A stretch of DNA of 64,000 bases, taken from NCBI GenBank assembly GCA_963556695.1, contig CAUWAG010000004.1, positions 2,666,001-2,730,000 of the forward strand, in the 5' to 3' direction. Every line of letters begins with the position of its first letter. The first letter of the stretch is position 1. Both the position numbers and the translations under genes were made by a program. The DNA is from Anthostomella pinea. Its lineage: Eukaryota; Ascomycota; Sordariomycetes; Xylariales; Xylariaceae. The notes below the pieces were generated by a model. The model made no database searches, was not told where the DNA came from, and saw nothing but the letters and a program-made list of their open reading frames with translations. Below, one piece after another: positions 12,202 through 22,526 of the stretch.

Positions 12202-13464
12202 ATGGCCGGCAACAACCTCCTCTCGCTCTTGGGGTGGTCGTTCCTCCCGAACGTAAGTCATCTTCTACCTATCTATCCCTCTTCCCCTGCCCAAGCCACG
12301 CAATAGCAAGGCACGCGATCAAGCGATCAAGCACTCCCAAGCAAGAAACCAACGAAGCAACCCCGGCTGACCCGCGCCCTCCCAACCCCACAGCTCGTGA
12401 CCGGCTGGCTGCAGACCATCTACTACGGCCTCACGATCCGCGCCGGCGACCCAAAGCCCGCGCCTGGCAGCGCGCGGCACGCCGAGCACCGCCGCCGCAT
12501 CCACATCCTGGTCGTGTCGCTGTACCTGCTCTACACCATCTACGAGGCCGACTACGAGCTGCAGCGCGCGTCCAACTACTACGCCGACCTGGGCGTCTCG
12601 GTCGGCGCCTCGGAGCGCGACGTCAAGTCGCGGTTCCGCCGTCTCGCGGCCCTGCACCACCCGGACAAGGTGGGCGCCAATAACGGAGGAGGAGGTGGTG
12701 GTGAAGACGGCAATGGCGGCGTGGGCGACTACTTCATGCACCTCAAAGCCGCCTCCGACACGCTCACCGACCCCGCCCGCCGCTTCGCCTACGAGCGGTT
12801 CGGCCCCGACATGCTCGAGTGGGAGCACTGCGTCACGATCCGCGACTACGTCGCCCGCGGCGCGCAGCAAGTAATACCATATTACGGCCTCGCCGCCGTC
12901 GCAATGTGGGTGCTGGGCCTGCTGGGCTACCTGGACTGGGGGCGGTACTGGCGGTGGCTGACGCTGGCTTTGTTATGTGTGTTCGAGCTGCACGCCGTGA
13001 CGCGGCCGCACTTCCCGCGGCTCGTCGGGGTCGTGCTGAACCCGCTTCTTGAGCGCTTTACGAATCATGCGCCTTACTTGCCATTTCAAATCATCGCGCT
13101 GGCGCGCAAGTTGAGCATCACGCTGTATATCGCCTTCGGCCAGATCGGGCCCTTACTGCAGAAACAGCAGCCACCGGGAGGCGGGCGGAGCAGCACCAAG
13201 ACGGGCGAGAAGGCCCTCCTGGAAAACCTGGAGCGTCTGGAGCTGACGGCAAGGGGGATGGATGTTGATGCCACAAGACTGATGGAGCTGGAGATGGCGC
13301 CGTTTGCGGGCGACGTCGAGGTCGTCGCCAGCATGCGCTCCAAGCTGAAGGAGTGGCTCGTGCAGAACACGGTCCGCGCGGATCCCATGGTGCGCGATGC
13401 GCTGGGCAGGTCGTTGCAGAAGAGGCGGGTTGATGCGCCTGCGGGGGCTAGGGGGACGAAGTGA
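12202..13464 (+). CDS. ERJ5: ER membrane J-domain protein, ERJ5-like
   Basis: Exons 12202-12252 and 12394-13464 encode 373 residues; the 141-nt intron has GTAAGT and CACAG ends. A hydrophobic N-terminus and a membrane span (about 53-69) precede a J domain (about 78-155) with HPD at 106-108, the site that stimulates Hsp70 ATPase. A Gly-rich loop (GGGGGG) is inserted after HPD. At least two more spans follow (about 177-217). The C-terminal part is basic and probably cytosolic or lumenal helix. Layout matches fungal Erj5 family proteins, which are co-chaperones for the ER Hsp70 Kar2/BiP. Assignment to Erj5 rather than another membrane J-protein rests on architecture only. Unusually GC-rich coding sequence compared with its flanks. 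Confidence 0.75.
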
Positions 13465-13705
13465 GCGACGGGATGTTTACCTAGATTTCTTGTTAGACCC
13501 CATCACCATCACCGAGATATCACTATATATTATGCTGTTTATATCCGCTTCATGTGTTTGTTCTATTGTGATGTTGTGAACCAGTCTTGATATGCAGAAC
13601 ACTTTTATCTACACCACGATTTGCCCGTCTGTATATACAAACCCCAGCTATATACACGCACACAACATGCCTCTATGAACAGTCCCCAGCCCAAAAAAAG
13701 AACCC

Positions 13706-16308
13706 TCAAAGCCTCTGCCTCCCCCGAGTCTCGATAGGGATCAACACCATCCCCACAAAGGCCGCCAAAATCAGGATCGCCGACAGGTATATGGGCCCCT
13801 CCGTCCCGTTCCCCGGAAAATTAGCAGCCAGGATGGGCGCCACGAGGCCCATGACGCGGTTCAGGAAGCTGGCCACGCCCGTGCCGGCGCCGCGGACGGG
13901 CGCGGGGAAGATCTCGGGCGTGAAGGCGTACAGGACGCCGTACATGATGTTCTGGAAGAAGGCCTCGACGCAGGTGAAGAAGAGCTGCGAGCCGGGCGTG
14001 GTGCCGAAGGCGACGAAGAGGAAGAGGAAGACGGCCGACACGAGGGTCGAGATGGCGAGCGTGCCCCTGCGGCCCAGGAAGGGCGACTTGTGGTCGACCG
14101 TGTACGCGGCGAGCAGGCTGCCGGGCACGCCGACCATGGAGATGATGGCGTAGTTGCGGTATGTATCCGCGGGCGTGGCGGACACCGGGGCGCCGTCATC
14201 GGGGACGGTTGGCACCTCTGATCCGCCGTGGGATAGGTATTGCGGGAGGAAGGCGTTGAAGAGCGGGTACCCCATGCCGATGGTGGCCCAGCAGAACCAG
14301 ATGAGCAGCGTCGTGATGCCGAGCTTGCGGGTCTTGAATAGGGGTCGTAGGTGGCCGACTGAGAACGAGGTGAGGCTCTGCTTAATCACGTTACCGGCGG
14401 TCACTCGTACTGGTAGCCGTTCCGTACCCTCGCTGTCGACGACGGCATCCATGATCTCCTCCGTAAGCCAGGTCATCGTCTTGTTTCGGTAGGCAATGCC
14501 ATGGACGACTGCCACGGCTTCTGCTTGCCGGCCCTGTGACAAGAGGAACTTCGGCGACTCGAACAGGTGGAAGAGGAAGAAACGGCAGATGAACAGGACC
14601 AATGTCACTATACCGATGGAGGACACGAATAGATGCCAGCCCTCATCCACCGGCCAGTTCGTTATGAAGTACCATGCACAGAGCGATGAGCCCAGTGTCC
14701 CAAGTGACCACCATACAGAGAGGAGCGTCAGCAACGAGCTTGAGGTGTCTGGTCTGATTTGTGAAAGGCGATGTGTTAGTGCTTGTAATCCATCTTCTCA
14801 GAAACTGTAGAGGACCCTCGAAAACCGATGGGCCCTTAGGGGTGCGGAAAGGGTCGCTCCTTCTCGGGGATCCTCTCATAGGCTTACGTGGCGAGTCGAG
14901 AATGTGTTACTTACTGTCGAAACGTTAGTTACTAGAAGCTGGGAGGGTATGCATATGGAGCAGGCTTGGGTTCCAAAGCAACCATATTTTTATACGCACC
15001 AATACTTCCAAGAATAGCGAACCGCTACAGGATAAGGTTAGCAAGTTTTTGTTTATTTGCTTTTGTTTTTGCGTGGACCAAGGAGCAATGTTTCGGGAGC
15101 TCAGAATCTGGTTCTAGAGCAAAGCCCTCAGGAGAACGTACTCCCGAGCCATGCTTTCAGGGGCAATGAATAACTCAAGATGTTACTTACTCTACTGGCA
15201 AGTTCCCTAGAGACCGGCAAGGTCAATAAGTACGCTTCATATTGTATTTGACAATGTTCTGGGAGTTTAGACCTACCGCCAACGCCAGTTCCCATCAGAG
15301 CAAACAAAATCTACAGAAATCGGGAGTCAGTAATCACCCCTTGAAAACAGTTTAGTGGGAATCAAGGTGTCCAGGTGCATAGCTTGGAAGCAAAGCTGCT
15401 TGAACAGGCTCAAATGGGAAGCTACCCCCAAAGACATAACAAGGAGGTGGAAAGAACGATTCGATTCACATACGCACACAGCCGTCCAACTCGAGGCATA
15501 TGCTGCCAAAATGCCGAAGATGCCGGCGAGTAGTAACGTCGCGTTGAAAGCTACTCGTCTTCCGTATATGTCCGATCCGATCCCCCAAATGACACTGCCG
15601 GTGGACAGTCCGACGTACAGAGCACTCGTGGTATACCTGACGTGCTTCTCTGAGACATCGAATTCTTGCGAGAGTGATGGAAGTGTTAGAGAAACGCCCT
15701 AAGAAATAGTAAGACAGGGTCCAAGCCAGGATTATGGTTAGTAGTATGGGCAACGTACTTGCATCCAGAGACTAGGAGTTGAGGCGTCAGCAAACATGGA
15801 CCCAGTATCAACGGTTGAGTCCGAACTCACTTATCCGCAAACCACCCAAATCCGCACAAGACAAACATCTGCCATTGGTACCGACCCATGCCGATATCTT
15901 GTATCGCCTTGTTTATGAGTTTCGACTTCACTTTTCAATCCCATCAGCACCCGACATGGCCGGCTTCTCCCTCGTGGCCCTTTGGCCAAACTCACACTCG
16001 TACTCGGACCACCGCTGGCCTCGTTCACCCTTGCGCACGTCCCTCCTCAAACCCTCAATGGAATACTCGGCAGCGCTCATCTGGAGCATGCCAGTCCCCT
16101 CATTCTCGCCGTCCTTGGCCGCCTCAGACTCGGGCTCGTCAATACCGACATCATCGGGGCTAGCTTGGGCCTCCTCGAACTCGGTCCGGCCGGATCTGGC
16201 GGAATGACTGTGCAAATGCGCCTCTTCTAACGGAACCAAAACGCCGACGTAATCGTGGACAGACTCCTGGCGCGCGAACCTCGAAGCGAGGGATCTCATT
16301 GCGTGCAT
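13706..16308 (-). CDS. MFS transporter, SV2/sugar-porter type, with microexons
   Basis: A membrane transporter in nine proposed exons: 16308-15996, 15930-15831, 15771-15759 (13 nt), 15698-15474, 15310-15277 (34 nt), 15206-15191 (16 nt), 15024-15006 (19 nt), 14804-14800 (5 nt) and 14753-13706. The joined frame is 590 residues. The first transmembrane block (GRYQWQMFVLCGFGWFADN, then LWMQ) and the MFS loop (GSDIYGRRVAF) are split across these exons; the large last exon holds the remaining spans and GRRGTLAIS. Frame continuity and family-like motifs (NLPVDGSLFLE) support the small exons. The intron after the 5-nt exon starts with GA, not GT, so either this is a non-canonical splice site or the gene is newly damaged. 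Substrate unknown. Confidence 0.75.
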
Positions 16309-17384
16309 AGGAGAGTATAGGCGTCGTCGCGCAGATGGTCCAGGTTTCCGCGGCGCCCTAAGAAGGGACTCGATGGATTCAAGTAGGTATTATTGCCGAA
16401 AACAACAATGTCTTGGACATGCACGTGACGGATGAAACGAGACACCCTGTGTCTCGGCCTACTGAGATCTGGGGGTTCTGCGCCTCCTTTGTCGAAGAAT
16501 GACCAGAGGCAGTGGCGCAAGAAAGCGGAGACGAACCCAAAACTTCGATAACGTACGTCAGAGCTTTCGACTGAGTGAACTCACTAAACGGAATTAGCGC
16601 AATGAATTTGTAGTATATATCAGAAGAGAGGACTTCGGTAATCGTTGAATTCGCGACTTGAAGATGTCTGGGTCGTGTGAAGGTTCGTGTCACACGTTGA
16701 TGGTTGCTCATGTCAAGTCCGCCAAGCCTAGCCCCGACACGAGACCCACAGCGGCTTGAGCGGCTGAGCTGGTGGAATCATGCGCCACAGTCCGCTTGAC
16801 CCCATCATCACCACAACTGAGACAGAGCCCTCATCCACCACTTGACCAGATCATCAGTGAACACAGCGACGTCGCAGTCGTCTGACCTGGGAACTTCTCA
16901 CGCGCTCTCCGCCTCATGGTTCTCATGGCGAAAGTCATTGCAGGGATCCCATGGTTCGTTCCAGTGAGCAAACCCACAGCTTTGAAAAGAGGTAGGGGGA
17001 ATAGAGGAGATCGTCCTCGTGGTACTCACATATGTAGAGATGCAACTTAATATGATTAAGCTTTTTCTCAACACTTTGGCAGGTAATGTCCCCCGATACT
17101 CAATCATCTCTCTTACCTTACAGGCTCAACCTTGCCTTCATAGCCCCGCGTGGCTGAGGTGAGACGTGAGGAGGCAGGGAGGCAGACATTAAGCGCCTGC
17201 GGCCGATCGACACCCAGCTCCTGCACCCGCGACGCCTCGCCCAGCCGTGATTGGTGCCAGACGTCAGACAATGCTCGAGGCCGCCGAACAAAATGATGCC
17301 TGATCTCGACGCTCGAGTTCAGAATGACAATAGCCGCCTTCAGCTGCGTCTGCTGTCATCTCACGACAATGCGATTGTCTGGCG
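16309..17384. other. Divergent promoter interval between MFS and HET genes
   Basis: No supported coding sequence. It holds the upstream regions of two genes facing away from each other. Confidence 0.5.
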
Positions 17385-19319
17385 GTGGACATGTGGTGCT
17401 TCAACAACAACTCCAGGCTTCGAAGGATTTGGGAGTGGGTAGTCAACAAGAGTCGTCGCTATGGACCAGACCCCTCACAAGACGCGTGGAGCGATTCATC
17501 GGAGCTCAAACCGTTCTCATACTTCTGTGTCAATCTTCATGTCCCAGACCACGGGCTTGACAGTGGCAGCAGCCAAGCCAGCTCAGGGGAGACGTCGTAC
17601 CCCGAGCCTCGGCTTATTCGACTGCTCCGAATCATCCCTACCGGGCCGAAAGAGCTCATTGCGTGCAGCATTCACGTAGCCGATCTACACGATAGCCATG
17701 TGTCAAGCTACGATGCCCTCTCGTACACATGGGGCCCCACGACCCAAGCTGAGATCGACAAGGGCATGATAGCGAAGCGCAAGTACCCGATACTCTGCAA
17801 CGGCGGGCAGCTGTTCGTGACGGAGAACCTTTTTCGCTGCCTCCAGCAACTGAAGGCGGACTCCTACTACGACAGAGACCTCTGGATAGATGCCATCTGC
17901 GTCAACCAAGATGACCATGCCGAGCGCTGCCAACAGGTCAGCATCATGGCGGACATCTACCGGAGTGCAACGCGCGTCATCGTCTGGCTCGGCGCAGCAG
18001 ATGAGTTCACCCAGCCAGCGGTCGACCTCATCACCCGCCTCAGCCAGCTGTCTGAACACGAAAGAGTCACCATCGACCCACAGGCCTTCGACAACGCGCA
18101 CAACGCGCAGCTTCTCGGCGCCGTCAATTCGGCGGCTCACTGGCGGGCACTGGCTCTACTCTTCGGCCGGACGTGGTTCACTCGGGCCTGGGTAATCCAG
18201 GAGCTCGTGCTCGCACGCCACATCGCCGTGCAGTGCGGCGCCTGCGCCTTCGACTGGGATGACATGGTCGCCGTGTCGCACTTCCTGGCTACGCGGACGT
18301 CAGCTAACACGTTCCGGACGCACCTGTTCGAGGACCTGGATCCGCACCTTCTCTCGTATAAGAACCCGACCAAGCTCGCGGCCGTCAAGAAGGACATTGT
18401 GGGCGGTAGAGGAAGCGTGCTGCTCAATAGTCTGATCCGGTGTCGCAGCTACGACGCCTCGAATGACCGCGACAAGGTATACGCGCTGCTGGGCCTGGCG
18501 ACGCCGCAGGATCATGAGTTTCCTGATGCGCTTTATCCTAATTACCACCGCAGCGTCGCGAGGCTGTATACGGATGTTACGAAATATTTACTGGAAAGCG
18601 TTGAAGGGCTTCATGTCCTCGCTCACGCTGAGGGCGACGACTTCAAGCGTATACCGGGACTGCCGTCGTGGGTGCCTGACTGGAGCATGAGAGCTGACCT
18701 AGGGCTCAGGATCACGGGCTATACTAGATACATGGCCGCGGGAGACTTGCCGTGTTTCAAGCAGACACGCGACGATGGCGGCCTGACGTTTCTCGGCTCA
18801 CAGTTTGACACTATTAGTCGGATTGGGGAGACGAAGACTGAGGTGAACCGCTCGAAAGACTGCAGAGAATGGCTCGAGATGCTTGAAGACCTCGAACGAG
18901 AACATCCCGAGCGAGACAACAGAGATGCGTTTTGGAGGACTTTGCTCGCTGATACCGGGCCCGGCGGTGTCGTGCCTATCAAAGAGCCATGGGAAGACGG
19001 CTTTTACGTATGGATGAACATGAAAGAGAATCCGTCGGTCGAGCAAAAGCAGAGGGCAGCTGAATTTGAGACGTCGTTTATGCACTCGCTGAACCTACGA
19101 CTATTCAGGACAGCGCGCGGCAATCTTGGTCTAGGGTCGCAGTCTTGTAGGGAGGGCGATCTGGTATGGATTGTTCAAGGCTCAAGGGTACCATTGATAT
19201 TGCGCCCTGTCGCTTCGAGTGCGGCGAGCTATAGACTGGTTGGGGGCACATATTTGCATGGGTTCATGCAGGGAGAGGCGTTGGATGGGTTGGAGTTTGG
19301 TGAGATTGTTTTGGTTTAG
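17385..19319 (+). CDS. HET-domain protein (heterokaryon incompatibility type)
   Basis: An intronless frame of 644 residues. The HET domain begins at YDALSYTWGP (109-118), continues through LWIDAICVNQDD (166-177) and a QVSIMADIYRSATRVIVWLG block (184-203), and runs to about residue 265. The rest is the usual long C-terminal part, including CRSYDASNDRDKVYALLGLA and a final HGFMQGEALDGLEFGEI of the kind seen in many HET proteins. There is no NACHT or WD40 region. HET domains act in non-self recognition and regulated cell death in filamentous ascomycetes; whether this copy is a functional incompatibility gene cannot be told from one allele. The first in-frame ATG was used. The frame is intact, with no sign of decay. 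Confidence 0.9.
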   Translation: MDMWCFNNNSRLRRIWEWVVNKSRRYGPDPSQDAWSDSSELKPFSYFCVNLHVPDHGLDSGSSQASSGETSYPEPRLIRLLRIIPTGPKELIACSIHVADLHDSHVSSYDALSYTWGPTTQAEIDKGMIAKRKYPILCNGGQLFVTENLFRCLQQLKADSYYDRDLWIDAICVNQDDHAERCQQVSIMADIYRSATRVIVWLGAADEFTQPAVDLITRLSQLSEHERVTIDPQAFDNAHNAQLLGAVNSAAHWRALALLFGRTWFTRAWVIQELVLARHIAVQCGACAFDWDDMVAVSHFLATRTSANTFRTHLFEDLDPHLLSYKNPTKLAAVKKDIVGGRGSVLLNSLIRCRSYDASNDRDKVYALLGLATPQDHEFPDALYPNYHRSVARLYTDVTKYLLESVEGLHVLAHAEGDDFKRIPGLPSWVPDWSMRADLGLRITGYTRYMAAGDLPCFKQTRDDGGLTFLGSQFDTISRIGETKTEVNRSKDCREWLEMLEDLEREHPERDNRDAFWRTLLADTGPGGVVPIKEPWEDGFYVWMNMKENPSVEQKQRAAEFETSFMHSLNLRLFRTARGNLGLGSQSCREGDLVWIVQGSRVPLILRPVASSAASYRLVGGTYLHGFMQGEALDGLEFGEIVLV

Positions 19320-19459
19320 ATAGATACCTCAACACCCTCCCCTATTCGTGAGGCCGTAACGACTATAGTGAGCATCTTGATTCTGACCTTGATACGAGAG
19401 TCGCGTAGATTCCGCATACTTGATATAACCCATTAACAACCAACACATCCCACCGTCAT

Positions 19460-20563
19460 CTACTTAGCAGGCCAAAACCTCTCCACAAACTCAATCGGCT
19501 CTTTCAGCCACGGCGTCGCCAGCGTATCATCACGATCGAAGATATGCTCCTCCCCGTCCCTAACCACGAACATAAACGGCGTATCCGGCTGCAGCCGCCT
19601 GAACTTCTCCGCCCACTCCTCGGACTTGTCCACCGTCACACTCGTATCCTCCCGCCCATGGAACAGCAGCGTCGGCGGGACCGCCCCCCGCACAGTCTCC
19701 AGACTCAACATCGGGTCCAGGTAAGCATTCGCATCTCCGACGGCGAGGGTAGAGCCGCCCGAGACGAATTGCCCGTGGTGCACCATGGAGCCGAACAGCT
19801 CCATGCGCGCGCCGTTGTCGACGCGCGTGACGATTTTCCCTGGGGTGGCTTTTAGGGTTGAGAGGTGCGCCTCTAGGACTGAAATTAGTACTTTCTCGGT
19901 TTCGGGCAGGGCCTCGAGCTCAGAGAGGTGCCGCGCTAGGGATAGGAGCGGGTATTGCATCAGCAGGGCGCGGAGGTGGATGGGGGGTGCGGTCTGGTTT
20001 AGGAGCGCGGTTTGCGCGGTTAGGTAGCCGCCGGCGCTTTCGCCTACTATGGCTGTGTTGGTGAGGTCTAGTTCTGGGGATGGGGATGGGGTTGGGGGTG
20101 TTGTGGGGGATATGGATGGGCATGAGAGGACGGATGGCAGGGTCGTCGCGACCCAGGTCCAGAAGTCGCCCATGTCGTCCAGCTCGTCGGCCAGGGTGGA
20201 TTCCGGGCGGAAGCGGTAGTCTGGTGACACCATTATCGCGCCGTGCTTGAGGGCCAGTTCGAAGATCCTGGGGTGCGGAGGTCAGCTTGTTTGGTTCAGG
20301 CGTGCCTATACTTGGGACTGGGAGTGGAAGTAATGTTACCAAGGATGGATCCACGAATCGCAGGTGCCCTCGCTGAATGCGCCGCCGTGGAATCGGACGA
20401 GGAGCGGGCGCTTGCCAAGCGGCAGGTCCTTGGGGATGTAGATGTAGGCATCGATGGGCTGCCCGTTGACCTGCTTGTATGTCTCGGCGTAGATCTTGAA
20501 GGATGGGAGCAGAGGTATGGATCCCAGAGGCGTGTGCTCGAGGTCTAGTGGAGGTTCACGCAT
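19460..20563 (-). CDS. Alpha/beta hydrolase (esterase/lipase, abhydrolase_3 type)
   Basis: Two exons, 20563-20340 and 20267-19460, joined across a 72-nt intron to give 343 residues. The oxyanion motif HGGAF is at 59-63 and the nucleophile elbow GESAGG at 150-155 (Ser152). Likely acid and base are Asp282 (FHGRED) and His316 (GEEHIFD). No signal peptide is visible, so a cytosolic esterase acting on small esters or an amide is likely. The start was set at MREPPLD because upstream sequence in the frame is AT-rich and not family-like; a longer start at 20716 is possible. It lies convergent to the HET gene with only about 140 bp between their stops. Physiological substrate not predictable. Confidence 0.88.
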
Positions 20564-22341
20564 CTTGCGGGTCTGTGGAGTTCTGAAGAAGGCAGAAGGG
20601 TTTGTGAAGGTTTGGATGAGATCAAGGTGCAGTACACGAGTGTAGATAGTTGATTTTATAGTATTTGGTACAAGCCCCTGTAGGTAATTGTAAGGACTAG
20701 AACTGATGTCGTCCAAGGCATCCAGTTACATAAGTTAGCTTGCGAAGTGTGCCGTGTACGTAGACATATTTGTCAGCAGCCAGATGGCATTGCCGTAGGC
20801 AGTAGCGGAGTTGACGTTCTGGCACGGAGCTATACAGCTGACCGCATATGCGGGTATCGACAGATCACGGCCATGGCACACCGGCCCGCAATGCCGATGA
20901 CTAGGTCGTAAGCGGAAGCATGCCGGGCGAGGAGTCGTCTAGCACTGCCCGTGATGGATCCTCACAAAACTGCATTTGTAATCGGGCAATGTGCATGTGT
21001 GACGTGACTCGCCGGATAGAAGACCGAGGACAGACTCGAATCGACTGCAACGGGGCTGGCATCTGGATGTTTCTGCCCCTTCGAGAGACGCATCTCTCTA
21101 GTAGGGATTACAAATCAAAAGACTCAAGATTCAATACTCAAGATACCCTCATCTCACTACGGAGGCTGTGTACACTGAAGCCCCAAAAGTTTGCGTACAC
21201 TCCTCTTACCCAAGGTGCTCAGCACCCGGACATCGTACTGGAATACGCAACAAGGATGTTTTCTTATATAACTGCTTGTTCTAGGGTGGTTATTCCACTA
21301 TGATAGAGAAAAAGATGTCAAGCCCCACTGGCCACCGGTGAAAGAAGTCGAACCTAATTGACATCATACGGTATTTATCTAACATTCGTTTGTCGCCGCT
21401 CCACGGGTAGAATATTGAAGATTCGATGTGCGCGGAACAAAGCTTTATAATCAGTGACTATAGCTATCGCTGTCCGACGTGGAAGCGCCATTGACGTCAA
21501 ACATTACATCGAAACCAGTCGTCTTTTATGCTAGTCTCAAGTAAATTTAAAGTTGAGTAACTATTTCTTTGTAGCGTGATGGATGACGCTTTCATTGCTC
21601 CCAGACCCTTCACCCGATGAACTTGGCTGCTTCCTGTCATCGCCAGTAAGCAATACCTTATTTAGAAGTTCGGTAGAGTCTGAAGCGATGCCATGCCTTT
21701 TGTGAATGTTCTAGAGCAGGCCAAGGTGGCGATTGGGCGTGTATAAAAGGTGAGTGACAAGTCGGGTACCTTCTGCTTGGGTTGGTGGGAAGACGGCGCC
21801 CCTTTCTGCTTGCCCTCTTGGGACGTGGCTCGCGTACCGCGAGACGCCATCCGGTCACTATATGGTATTGTCCAGGCGATACTAGCGCACGGTGAAACTC
21901 GGCCCATCGCCCAAACCTTTGCCTAGGGATGAGGCTCTGGAAAAGGGGTGGCCCGACGCCAGCCTCCTGACCAACTCAGTTGGAGGTGGACTACCACCAC
22001 TGTGATCCGTGCAGATGCTCAGGCACGGAGCCGACAGCGTTCATGGCATGCAGGAACTGCAGTCCGTAGATACCGTGGAAGAGCACCACCCGACTCGGCA
22101 GCTTGGTGGCTAACTATTGTCTCTTCCTAGTTTTAAGATCCCGAATCCAAGTCAGATCATTCATCATATTCAGCCCATGTCCACCGATACGTAGCGACAA
22201 ACCTTGATTGCCCTCAGGGTCTGACACTCTGCAGAGTGATTCCCCAACAGGCGCGGACTGGGGAACAATATCATACTCACCACTGCCTGATGTCGACTCC
22301 AGGCAAGGGGAAGGGATACTGCCCCTTTCCTTATCTCAGCT
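20564..22341. other. Intergenic sequence before the repeat island
   Basis: No convincing gene. TTGCCCTCAGGG near 22209 matches the end of the LTR-like repeat described below (22706 and 24664), so a fragment of that repeat may lie here. Confidence 0.4.
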
Positions 22342-22414
22342 TCAGATCAGAGACTGGCCAATAAAAAGTGGCTAATCGAGGGGCGGGTTTGTTGATGGCC
22401 AGTCTCTGGTCTGA
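22342..22414. repeat. 19-bp inverted repeat
   Basis: 22342-22360 and 22396-22414 are inverted copies matching at 18 of 19 positions, separated by 35 bp. The right arm lies inside repeat A. Confidence 0.8.
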
Positions 22415-22526
22415 GTACTGGATGCGGTCCCCCCCCCTCTCTTGGAATGAACACCTACTTCTTGAACACATGTTTTTCTTTCAGCACGGCAGTACTAATG
22501 AGAATCACACGATATCATATGGAAAG
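22372..22526. repeat. Repeat A, left copy
   Basis: About 155 bp from CTAATCGAGGGGCGGG to TATGGAAAG. It recurs in the same orientation at 24669-24975, where it is split by a solo LTR. The left copy keeps the unsplit site CACCTACTTCTTGAACAC. Confidence 0.8.
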
